Origin: Streptomyces chromofuscus
GTDB lineage: Bacteria > Actinomycetota > Actinomycetes > Streptomycetales > Streptomycetaceae
DNA: 64,000 nt
Assembly: GCF_015160875.1 (NCBI RefSeq)
Contig: NZ_CP063374.1
Span: 4,219,501 to 4,283,500, forward strand
Reading direction: 5' to 3'
Shown: positions 15,869 through 23,827 of the stretch, piece after piece
Numbering within the stretch: the first letter of the stretch is position 1
Layout: every line of letters starts with the position of its first letter
Notes under the pieces: generated by a model
What the model was told of the DNA's origin: nothing
Database searches by the model: none
The model's input: the letters and a program-made list of their open reading frames with translations, nothing else
Position numbers and translations under genes: made by a program

Positions 15869-17524
15869 TCAGCGGCCGAGCCAGACCGTGGTGTCCGGGC
15901 CCAGGCGTCCGTCGGGTTCCAGGGGCGCGCTGGACAGGAGCGGCTCGCCGGGCGGCAGGGGTACGGGGCGGTCGGAGAGGTTGGCCAGGCAGCGCCAGCC
16001 GTCGGAGCGGACGAAGTGCAGGACACCGGGCGGGGTGTCGTCGGCCCAGGTCAGCGACTCGCTCTCCAGCAGCTTGCGGCGCAGGCGCAGGGCCGTGCGG
16101 TACAGCTCCAGGGTGGAGCCCTCCGCCCCGTCCTGCACCTCGACGGCGTACGACGCGAAGCCCGCCGGCTGCGGCAGCCAGGCGCCGCCCGCGCCGAAGC
16201 CGTACGACGGACCGCTCGTCGTCCACGGCAGCGGCACCCGGCAGCCGTCGCGGCCCTTGCGGACGTGGCCCGTCTGCTCCCAGATGGGGTCCTGCAGGAC
16301 GGCGGTGGGCAGGTCGGCCACCTCCGGCAGGCCGAGTTCCTCGCCCTGGTAGACGTACGACGATCCGGGCAGCGCCAGCATCAGCAGCGTGGCGGCGCGG
16401 GCCCGGCGCAGCCCGGCCGCCCGGTCGACGGCGGGGGCGCTGCCGCCGGACAGGAGCCAGGCGTCGGTGTCCGTGCCGGGCGGCAGCATCAGGCGGGTGG
16501 CGTGGCGGACGACGTCGTGGTTGGACAGCACCCAGGTGGCGGAGGCGCCGGCCGCCTGAGCGGTGGCCAGGGACGCGGTGATGACCTCGCGGAGCTCCCC
16601 GGCGTCCCAGCCGGTCTTCAGGTACTCGAAGTTGAAGGCCTGGCCGAGTTCGTCCGGGCGCGCGTACAGGGCCCGGCGGGCGCCCGGCACCCAGGCCTCG
16701 GCGACCGCCATGCGGGGCGGGGAGTAGGCGTCGAGGATCTTGCGCCAGTCGCGGTAGATCTCGTGGACCTCGTCGCGGTCGTAGAAGGGGTGACTGCCCG
16801 GGGGCATGGTCGCGAGGGCGGCCTCGTCGCTCAGTTCCGGGGCGCCGAGGTCGCGGAGGGGTTCGTCCAGGTCCTTGGCGAGGGCGTGCGCGACGTCGAC
16901 GCGGAAGCCGTCGACGCCCCGGTCCGACCAGAAGCGCAGGGTGGTGCGGAAGTCGGCGCGGACCTCCTCGTTCTCCCAGTTGAGGTCGGGCTGCTGGGGC
17001 GCGAAGAGATGCAGGTACCACTGGCCGTCGGGGACCCGGCGCCAGGCGCTGCCGCCGAAGACGGACTGCCAGTCGGTGGGCGGCAGTTCGCCCTGGGCGC
17101 CGCGGCCGTCGCGGAAGACGTACCGGTCGCGGGCGGCGGAGCCGGGGCCGGCGCGCAGTGCCTCCTGGAACCAGACGTGCTGGTGGGAGGTGTGGTTGGG
17201 GACGATGTCGACGATCACCTTCAGGCCCAGGCGGTGCGCCTCGGCGACCATGGCGTCGAAGTCGTCGAGGGTGCCGAGGCGGGGGTCGACGTCGCGGTGG
17301 TCGGCCACGTCGTAGCCGCCGTCGGCCAGTTCGGAGGGGTAGAAGGGGCTGAGCCAGAGGGCGTCGACGCCGAGGGCGGCGAGATGGGTGAGGCGGTGCG
17401 TGATGCCCCTCAGGTCGCCGAGGCCGTCACCGTCGGCGTCGGCGAAGCTGCGGGGGTAGACCTGGTAGATGACGGCCTGGCGCCACCAGTCGGGGCTCTT
17501 GGGGGAGAGGTCGGGAGTGGTCAC
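15869..17524 (-). CDS. GH13 alpha-glucosidase (oligo-1,6/maltase type)
   Basis: 551 residues from a GTG at 17524 with AGAGGAG before it. It is a complete glycoside hydrolase family 13 enzyme: region I DIVPNHTS (106-113), nucleophile Asp210 in GFRVDVAHAL, acid/base Glu276 in AVAEAW, and SNHD with Asp337. The QVYPRSFADADGDGLGDL opening is typical of cytoplasmic alpha-glucosidases that split malto- or isomalto-oligosaccharides. No signal peptide is seen. No sugar ABC transporter or LacI regulator is adjacent, so its inducer cannot be read from context. Confidence 0.92.
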   Translation of the reverse strand: MTTPDLSPKSPDWWRQAVIYQVYPRSFADADGDGLGDLRGITHRLTHLAALGVDALWLSPFYPSELADGGYDVADHRDVDPRLGTLDDFDAMVAEAHRLGLKVIVDIVPNHTSHQHVWFQEALRAGPGSAARDRYVFRDGRGAQGELPPTDWQSVFGGSAWRRVPDGQWYLHLFAPQQPDLNWENEEVRADFRTTLRFWSDRGVDGFRVDVAHALAKDLDEPLRDLGAPELSDEAALATMPPGSHPFYDRDEVHEIYRDWRKILDAYSPPRMAVAEAWVPGARRALYARPDELGQAFNFEYLKTGWDAGELREVITASLATAQAAGASATWVLSNHDVVRHATRLMLPPGTDTDAWLLSGGSAPAVDRAAGLRRARAATLLMLALPGSSYVYQGEELGLPEVADLPTAVLQDPIWEQTGHVRKGRDGCRVPLPWTTSGPSYGFGAGGAWLPQPAGFASYAVEVQDGAEGSTLELYRTALRLRRKLLESESLTWADDTPPGVLHFVRSDGWRCLANLSDRPVPLPPGEPLLSSAPLEPDGRLGPDTTVWLGR

Positions 17525-18044
17525 TCGGGCTCCTCTGGGGTCGGGCTGCTCTGCGCCGGACGATACGAGGACTTTGTCCACAACCCCGGAATGGTGAACC
17601 TCGGCGTGTGGGGGCGCGGGGGGCGGTGGAGCGCCCGCGGAGGGGCGCTCCGGGCGCGGGTGCGGGCGCCGCACGTCAACGCGTCCGCCGGACGGGCAGT
17701 TGACGGGGCGTCGCCGGGGTCGCCCCGCCGTGTGCTCGCGCCCGGTCCCACCCGGCCGACGCGGCCCGCGTGTCCCGCTCCCGTTCACTCACCCTCGTGC
17801 GCGTCCCATGGGCATGCCACGAACATGCCACCGAATGGGACAGGCGGGCCCGCGCCGGAGGCCGTCGGCGCCGAGACGGCGAGGTCGTTGTCGCCCGCGC
17901 CGGTGAGGTCGCTCCCGCTCACCGGCGGGGTTGGCGTCGCCTGCGGGGTCATCTCGCCCGCCCGCCGGGTCGTTCCCGCCCGCCCCGGGCCGTACCCGCT
18001 CACCCGGCCCCGTGAGGCGGCAACCGGCGGTGCGGCCACCGGAG
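17525..18044. other. 520-bp intergenic region without recognised gene
   Basis: It separates two leftward genes and must hold the GH13 promoter. The short ORFs here have no ribosome sites and atypical composition. No palindromic sugar-regulator operator was seen. Confidence 0.5.
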
Positions 18045-18794
18045 TCAGCCCAGGCAGAGGACCAGTACGCAGAGCTGGGGGGACGTGGGCGGGGGCGTCG
18101 TCGGTGCGGGGGGCTGCGTCTCGGGGGCGGTGGGCTGCGCGCCGGTGTCGGCCGGGGGCGGGGTCGGCTGCGGGGCGGTGGTGCCGGGGGCCGCGTCCGC
18201 CGGGGGCGCGGGGACGAGGGACTCCTGTTGCGGGAGCCGTGGAGCCGCCGGGACGGAGATCGGGGTCTCCAGGCCGGCGCCGTGCGGGGCGGGCGTCGTG
18301 GGGCGCGGTCGCGAGCGGCTCGCCGCGGAGCCGGAGTCCGGGGACTGCGGGGCCGTCGACCGGGGCGCGGGCCGGTGCTCGTCCGGTCGGGACGCCGTGG
18401 GACGTGTGGGCTCCGTCGGCTTCCGCCGCGTGCTGTCCAGGGTCAGCTCGTCCGGTGCCGCGGCGGCCTGCGCACGGTCGGTGGAGCCGCCGCCGTTCAG
18501 CGTGGTGAGCGTCAGCCCACCGCCGACGAAGGCGACGGCCGAGGCCACCAGGGCCCGGCGTTGCGCCTTCTTCCAGCGGATCCGCTGCCGTCGCCGGGAC
18601 GCGCGGCCGTCCGGCAAGGGGACCGGCGCCTCCTCGGACTCCGGCATCGGCACGGCGCGCACCGGCTCCGGCTCGGGCTCCCGCCGGGCGTCGGGTGCGA
18701 TGTCCGGCGCGTAGGCGCCGCATCCGGGGCACACCAGGGCGCCGTTGAGATGCCGTCGGCACGTGGAGCAGTAGTCCATCTGCCCGTAGTTCAT
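18045..18794 (-). CDS. SCO2400-family zinc-ribbon membrane protein
   Basis: 249 residues. The N-terminus has a zinc-ribbon CSTC and CPGC (Cys9, 12, 22, 25) in the arrangement of SCO2400-family proteins (YCSTCRRHLNGALVCPGCG). A basic stretch RRRQRIRWKKAQRRA precedes one membrane helix (about 80-98). The outer part is a long Pro/Thr/Ala-rich region ending in LCVLVLCLG. The topology is cytoplasmic ribbon with an external disordered tail. The function of the family is unknown. AGGAG precedes the ATG at 18794; Met6 (18779) is an alternative start matching the shorter family version. Confidence 0.8.
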   Translation of the reverse strand: MNYGQMDYCSTCRRHLNGALVCPGCGAYAPDIAPDARREPEPEPVRAVPMPESEEAPVPLPDGRASRRRQRIRWKKAQRRALVASAVAFVGGGLTLTTLNGGGSTDRAQAAAAPDELTLDSTRRKPTEPTRPTASRPDEHRPAPRSTAPQSPDSGSAASRSRPRPTTPAPHGAGLETPISVPAAPRLPQQESLVPAPPADAAPGTTAPQPTPPPADTGAQPTAPETQPPAPTTPPPTSPQLCVLVLCLG

Positions 18795-19104
18795 CGGTGC
18801 GGCACTCCTGAGTCGACAGCCCCCCGAACGGCCAGCAACGCTAACGACGGATCCCGGCCGCCGTGTGCAGCCCGTGTGACACTCCTGCACAGATTCGCCG
18901 GGGCCCGGACTGCCCCGCATGCTCCCTCTTCGGGGGAACTTCACCCCCAACAGGCAACCCCCGCCCCACGTTTGCCTTCTCACAGGATGCTCACGGACTC
19001 GCGGTCCCCGGGCGCGTGGGGAGCGTCGGTACAGCGGTGGCCGTGTCGACGTGGGCTGTCCGGTCCGATGCCGTCCACGGGCGGCACGCGAAGACGAGGA
19101 ACCG
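18795..19104. other. Divergent intergenic region
   Basis: 310 bp between the SCO2400-family gene and the lysyl oxidase gene. It must hold both promoters. No ORF with a ribosome site and no clear palindrome was seen. Confidence 0.45.
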
Positions 19105-20805
19105 ATGACCAGTCAGCAACACCGCAATCGCCTGAGGCGTTCGGCGCTCGCCGCCGGCACCGCGCTCACCGTCGTCGTCGGCGGCGCCGCGGTCGCCTCC
19201 GGGGCCGACCCGGCGAGCACCACGCCCGGCAAGCCGCAGCTCAAACTGATCGCCGCGTCGAAGTCCGTGACGCTGGACCGCTGGGAGGGGGAGCCCGGGG
19301 TCCACCTGGACCTCGGGACGTACGTCAGCGTCGACAACGCGCCGCTGGAGTTCAAGGTGACGCGGAAGTCGTACAAGGACCCGGTGGTCGCCCAGCAGAT
19401 CCTGCGCAACGGAAACAGTGTCCAGACCAGGAAGCTGCCCGCCGGGCTGGTGAAGGACTTCTCCGGGCTGCCCGGCTTCCTGGAGGTGTCGGTCAAGAAC
19501 GCGGCCGGCCAGGAGGTCGCGAAGTCCAAGGGCACCTTCTGCCCGAACAACGCCTCCGGCCGGATCCGCCCGGACGCCCCCGCGACCTCGCACTACCCGG
19601 AGAGCTGCCCCACGAACCCGTGGACGCTGGGCTCGGTGTGGGGCGTGGAGAAGGGGTGGGCGTCCAACTCCAGCACCGTCGACTACGACAAGCCCGTGGA
19701 CCTGCCGGCCGGTGAGTACACGGCGAAGGTGGCGGTGGCCAAGAAGTACCGCGACCTGTTCGGCATCCCGAACGACCAGCCGACCGTCAAGGTGACCGTC
19801 CGGCAGATCAGTGACGGCGGCGGTGAGGGCGCCGCCGCCTCGCGCTCCGGCGCGCGGCACGGCGGTCAGGGCAGTCACGGCGCGCACGGCGGGCACGGCG
19901 CCGCTGCGCAGGGCGCCCGCACCGCCCACCACTACGGCCCGCGCGGCGCCGACGCGCCCACCCCGCCGCAGCTGTCGCACGCCCTGGAGGACCGGGGCCG
20001 CGCCTCGCACCTGGGCGACGGGCCCGGGCACACCGACGGTTCGCGGATCGCGCCCGCGCTGAAGCCCCACGCCAAGCGGCCCACCGGGCGCGCGGGAGTC
20101 CCGGCCGACGTGCCCAAGCCCGACCTGCGGTCGCTGCCGGCGTGGGACATCGCCATCACCGACGGCGAGGACGGGGACGTGCCCGGCAAGGACTACCTCG
20201 CGTTCAGCGCCAACGTGTGGAACGCCGGGCCGGCGCCGCTCGTCGTGGACGGGTTCCGCAGCCCGGGCGCGGACCTGATGGACGCGTACCAGTACTTCTA
20301 CGACGCCAACGGCCAGCAGGTCGGGTACACGCCCACCGGCACCATGGAGTGGGACCCGCGGATCGGGCACGAGCACTGGCACTTCACGGACTTCGCCAGC
20401 TACCGCCTGCTCAGCGAGGACAAGACGAAGGAGGTGCGCAGCGGCAAGGAGGCGTTCTGCCTGGCCAACACCGACGCCGTCGACTACACGGTGAAGAACG
20501 CCAACTGGCACCCCTACAACACGGACCTGTCGACCGCATGCGGCCAGCAGAACTCGATTTCGGTGCGCGAGGTGCTCGACGTCGGCTCCGGCGACACGTA
20601 CACCCAGTACCGTCCCGGCCAGTCCTTCGACATCACCGACCTGCCGAACGGCACGTACTACATCCAGGTGATCGCCAACCCGGAGAAGCGGCTGCAGGAG
20701 ACCGACCTCAAGAACAACGTCGCCCTGCGCAAGGTGGTCCTGGGCGGTGAGCCGGGCGCCCGCACGGTCCAGGTGCCCCCGCACCACCTGATCGACGCCC
20801 CGTGA
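19105..20805 (+). CDS. Secreted lysyl oxidase-family copper protein
   Basis: 566 residues. A signal peptide (about 1-33: basic RLRR, then ALAAGTALTVVVGGAAVASG) directs export. The N-terminal half is a beta domain with paired cysteines (TFCPNN, ESCPTN). A flexible His/Gly-rich linker (GHGAHGGHG type, about 250-275) follows. The C-terminal half has the lysyl oxidase signature: W/GHEHWHF with His422, 424 and 426 as copper ligands, plus FCLANTD and TACGQQNSISV. Lysyl oxidases oxidise peptidyl lysine to allysine, using a cofactor made from their own Tyr and Lys; the bacterial substrate is unknown. GAGGA precedes the ATG. Confidence 0.85.
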   Translation: MTSQQHRNRLRRSALAAGTALTVVVGGAAVASGADPASTTPGKPQLKLIAASKSVTLDRWEGEPGVHLDLGTYVSVDNAPLEFKVTRKSYKDPVVAQQILRNGNSVQTRKLPAGLVKDFSGLPGFLEVSVKNAAGQEVAKSKGTFCPNNASGRIRPDAPATSHYPESCPTNPWTLGSVWGVEKGWASNSSTVDYDKPVDLPAGEYTAKVAVAKKYRDLFGIPNDQPTVKVTVRQISDGGGEGAAASRSGARHGGQGSHGAHGGHGAAAQGARTAHHYGPRGADAPTPPQLSHALEDRGRASHLGDGPGHTDGSRIAPALKPHAKRPTGRAGVPADVPKPDLRSLPAWDIAITDGEDGDVPGKDYLAFSANVWNAGPAPLVVDGFRSPGADLMDAYQYFYDANGQQVGYTPTGTMEWDPRIGHEHWHFTDFASYRLLSEDKTKEVRSGKEAFCLANTDAVDYTVKNANWHPYNTDLSTACGQQNSISVREVLDVGSGDTYTQYRPGQSFDITDLPNGTYYIQVIANPEKRLQETDLKNNVALRKVVLGGEPGARTVQVPPHHLIDAP

Positions 20806-20830
20806 CCGACGCCCCCTGACCGCTCGACGG

Positions 20831-20858
20831 ACGCCCCCGGCCCGCGCGCCGGGGGCGT
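20831..20858 (+). terminator. Strong hairpin terminator after lysyl oxidase gene
   Basis: Arms 20831-20841 and 20848-20858 are perfect over 11 bp (ACGCCCCCGGC/GCCGGGGGCGT) with a 6-base loop, 25 bp past the stop. Confidence 0.75.
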
Positions 20859-20984
20859 TCACCTGTGCGCCCCGCCGTTTCCTCCGCCACCCCTGAGCGT
20901 TGGTCCCTTTGTGCACTGAGCGATGCCCAGCAGACGCGGTCGCCGAGCCGGTCGTCTCCCGTGGGCAGGCGAACGGAGAATGCT

Positions 20985-22418
20985 GTGCGAATGACCGACA
21001 TCCAGCGCTGCGAGGTCCGCCCCGGGCGGCTCGTGGAGTGGACGCTGCATCCGGCGGCCGTCCGGGCCGCGGCCGACATGCCGGAGGACTCCCGGCCGCC
21101 CGCGTACGTCCAGGAGTCGCACGTGCGCACCGCGCGTTCGGTGCGCGAGGACGGCCTGTTCGTGCCGACCTGGCTCGGCGCGGCGTTCGACATCCCGGGC
21201 CCGGTCGACCTCGGCGCGCTCCAGCAGGCCCTGCGGGCCTGGACGCTGCGGCACGAGACCCTGCGCAGCGGCTTCCGCTGGATCGGTGACGACATGCGGC
21301 GCTTCACGCTCGACCCGGAGGCGGTCGTCCTGTGCCGCGAGGACCGGGGCGTCTTCGGCGACCCGGCCAAGCTGACCCGGTACCTGCAGGACCGCTTCGA
21401 CACCGTGGCGGACGCGCTCAGCTGGCCCAACTTCATCTTCAGCGCGGTGGTCCGGGACGACGGCACCAGCGTCTACATGGCGTTCGACCACAGCAACGTC
21501 GACGCGCACTCCATTTACCGCATCCCGGCCGAGATCCACGAGCTGTACGCGTCCGCCCTCGCCGGCCACCGCCTCGACGGGGGCGCCCCCGTCGCCAGTT
21601 ACGTCGACTTCTGCGCCCTGGAACGCACCGAGGCCGACCGCCTCGACGGCACCGACGAGATCGTCGCCCGGTGGCGGGAGTTCATCGTCCAGTGCGACGG
21701 CAAACTGCCCAACTTCCCGGTGGAGCTGGGCCTCGACCCGGAAGGGCCGCTGCCCGCGCAGAACCTGATGCAGGAGATGCTCGTCGGTGACGCCGACGCC
21801 GCGGCGTTCGAGGCGTACTGCCGGCCGTACGGCGGCAGCCTGGTCGGCGTGCTCGCCGCCACCGCCCTCGTCGTCCGGGAGATCGGCGGCCAGGAGGTGT
21901 ACCGCACGGTCGTGCCCTTCCACACCCGCGTCCGCTCCCAGTGGTCGGACTCCGTCGGCTGGTACGTCGGCGGCGCCCCGATCGAGGTCCCCGTCGCCCA
22001 GGCGGCCGACCTCGACGGCGCCCTGCGCATGGTCCGCACCGCCCTGCGGGAGAACCGCCCGCTGTCCCGCAAGCCCATCGCCCGCGTCCTGAAGCTCCTC
22101 GGCGCCGACTTCCGCCCCACCTCCCCCGACCTGTACTCGATCGTCTCCTTCGTCGACGCCCGCGCCACCACCGGCTCCGAACGCTGGCAGGACCTGAAGG
22201 CCTACGGCCTGATCCGGGTGTCGTACGGCGACCAGGTCTGCGTCTGGCTCACCCGCCTCCACGAGGGCCTCCAGCTCGCCAGCCGCTACCCGGACACCGA
22301 CGTCGCGCAGAAGAACATGCGGCTGTTCACCGAGCGTCTGCGGGAGCACATCGTCGCCATGGGCCGCCAGGCCCTCCTCGCCGGTCGCTCCGGCGTACGC
22401 CGCGCGGCCCACGGGTAG
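20985..22418 (+). CDS. Stand-alone condensation-domain protein
   Basis: 477 residues, close to the length of a single NRPS-type condensation/acyltransferase domain. The active-site region is FDHSNVDAHS, keeping His and Asp with HxxxD spacing (His167, Asp171 in ATG numbering) but with D before the His and Ala after the Asp instead of the usual HHxxxDG. Also seen are RHETLRSGF and later VGWYVGGAPIEVPV, both common to this fold. No adenylation or carrier domain is near, so it may acylate a small molecule, as PapA-like enzymes do. A GTG at 20985 fits the GGAG site best; ATG 20991 is the alternative. It ends 10 bp before the protease gene. Confidence 0.8.
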   Translation: MRMTDIQRCEVRPGRLVEWTLHPAAVRAAADMPEDSRPPAYVQESHVRTARSVREDGLFVPTWLGAAFDIPGPVDLGALQQALRAWTLRHETLRSGFRWIGDDMRRFTLDPEAVVLCREDRGVFGDPAKLTRYLQDRFDTVADALSWPNFIFSAVVRDDGTSVYMAFDHSNVDAHSIYRIPAEIHELYASALAGHRLDGGAPVASYVDFCALERTEADRLDGTDEIVARWREFIVQCDGKLPNFPVELGLDPEGPLPAQNLMQEMLVGDADAAAFEAYCRPYGGSLVGVLAATALVVREIGGQEVYRTVVPFHTRVRSQWSDSVGWYVGGAPIEVPVAQAADLDGALRMVRTALRENRPLSRKPIARVLKLLGADFRPTSPDLYSIVSFVDARATTGSERWQDLKAYGLIRVSYGDQVCVWLTRLHEGLQLASRYPDTDVAQKNMRLFTERLREHIVAMGRQALLAGRSGVRRAAHG

Positions 22419-22428
22419 GGGACCCGAT

Positions 22429-23493
22429 GTGACGGACCGGGGGGAGCAGGGGCTGGACGCGGCACGGGTCGCCGAGATCATCGTCGGCGGCCGGCCCGGG
22501 CGGCGGGGGTCCGGATACCGGGTGACCACCGACTGCGTCCTGACCGCCGCCCACGTCGTGGCCGCACCCGCCGACCGGATCCGCGTGCGCTTCGACGCCG
22601 ACCGCCCCGGTGAGTGGAGCGCCGACGCCCGCGTCGTCCTGCGCGAGGAGGCCGCCGACGTCGCCCTGCTGGAGCTGACCGGCGCCCCGCCCGGCATCCC
22701 CGCCGTCCCGCCGCCCCGCTACGCCGCCGTCCCCGACGCCGACGCGGTGCTGCCCTTCAGCGCCGTGGGCTTCCCCCGCTTCAAGCTGCGCAAGGACACC
22801 GGACGGCTCCTCGACGACGGTTCGCCGAGCCAGTACCGCGACTCCTGCCACGTGTCCGGCACCGTCTCCGTCCTGTCCAACCGCCGCGAGGGCACGCTCG
22901 AACTGGCCGTCGTCGTCCCGCCCGCCGACGTCGAGCCCGAACGCTCGCCGTGGGAGGGCATGTCCGGCGCGGCGGTGTGGTGCGGGGGCGCCGTGATCGG
23001 TGTCGTGAGCGTGCACCACCGCGCGGACGGACTGGGGCGCCTCGCGGCCCGGCGGGTGGAGCGCTGGTACGACGCCCTGTCCCCGGCCGCGCTGGAGCGG
23101 TTCGGACGGTACGCCGCACTGCCCCCGCGTGCGGAACTAGGCTTCACCGGCGACACCACGGCTTCCCGCCCGGTCCCACCCCTGACCGGCCTGCCCGGCG
23201 AACTGCCCCTGCGCGAACTGGTCGACCTCGTCGACGCTCTCACGGCCCTCCCCCTGCTGCGCGGCCCGAACGGCACGACGCTGCTGCTGGACAGCATCAG
23301 CGACCGCATCGCGGCCAACAGCCCCCGCGACCCCCGGCTGCGCATGGACGTCTACGGCATCCTGCGCACCTGCCTGCGCTACCCGGGCACACTCGACCAA
23401 CTCCTGGAAGCGGTACGGCTCCTGGAGGGCCCCTCGCCGGAAGTGGAGCGGGTCGACCGGGCCGCCGCCCAACTGGCCGGGCGCTACCGCTGA
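22429..23493 (+). CDS. Trypsin-like serine protease with C-terminal effector-associated domain
   Basis: 354 residues without signal peptide. Residues 15-225 form a trypsin-fold protease with a complete triad: His42 (LTAAHVVA), Asp78 (DVALLEL) and Ser179 (EGMSGAAVW). Residues 260-352 form a helical effector-associated domain (LRELVDLVDALTALPLLRG, then RMDVYGILRTCLRYPG) like that of the VMAP-C protein at 29892. In predicted bacterial conflict systems such domains bring effectors and sensors together. It is an intracellular protease, so it probably acts on host proteins after activation, which is inference. Confidence 0.88.
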   Translation: MTDRGEQGLDAARVAEIIVGGRPGRRGSGYRVTTDCVLTAAHVVAAPADRIRVRFDADRPGEWSADARVVLREEAADVALLELTGAPPGIPAVPPPRYAAVPDADAVLPFSAVGFPRFKLRKDTGRLLDDGSPSQYRDSCHVSGTVSVLSNRREGTLELAVVVPPADVEPERSPWEGMSGAAVWCGGAVIGVVSVHHRADGLGRLAARRVERWYDALSPAALERFGRYAALPPRAELGFTGDTTASRPVPPLTGLPGELPLRELVDLVDALTALPLLRGPNGTTLLLDSISDRIAANSPRDPRLRMDVYGILRTCLRYPGTLDQLLEAVRLLEGPSPEVERVDRAAAQLAGRYR

Positions 23494-23614
23494 CGTTCTC
23501 ACGGGCGGCCGGATGTGGGGTTTCGACTTGTGGCCCGCTGGGTCATGATGATTGGGAGCCGACAGCGCCGGCCGACAGCGCGGACTCGCGGGCACGGGAG
23601 GGGACTTGGCAGCC

Positions 23615-23806
23615 GTGGAGCAAACGATGCCTGCCGTCGAGTCTTGTCTCGTCGATCTGTCGGGGGTCTCCCTGCAAGCGCTGCGCTCCCTGGACGGCCC
23701 GGACTTCACCGAGTCGCTGGAGCGGCTGCTGCACCACGTCGACGGCCCCCAGGGCCTCACGGCCTCCAACTTCAACGGCTCCCGGTTCGACGGCTCGACG
23801 GGGTGA
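23615..23806 (+). CDS. fxsA: FxSxx-type RiPP precursor peptide
   Basis: 63 residues from a GTG at 23615 behind GGGAGGGGA. The leader motif LVDLSGVSLQALRSLD is typical of FxSxx-COOH precursor peptides, followed by a second helix FTESLERLLHHVD. The usual C-terminal F-x-S-x-x ending is changed: the tail is SNFNGSRFDGSTG with two F-x-G-S units. It lies 21 bp before the HExxH hydroxylase gene. The precursor role is based on leader resemblance and context; the core and its modification are inference. A TTG at 23606 and ATG at 23627 are alternative starts. Confidence 0.75.
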   Translation: MEQTMPAVESCLVDLSGVSLQALRSLDGPDFTESLERLLHHVDGPQGLTASNFNGSRFDGSTG

Positions 23807-23827
23807 CCGGCGTGCGGTGGGGGATCC

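Noticed and set aside
17700..18015. Two short plus-strand ORFs between GH13 and the SCO2400-family gene
   Set aside because: No ribosome site, Arg/Pro-biased composition, no recognisable domain.
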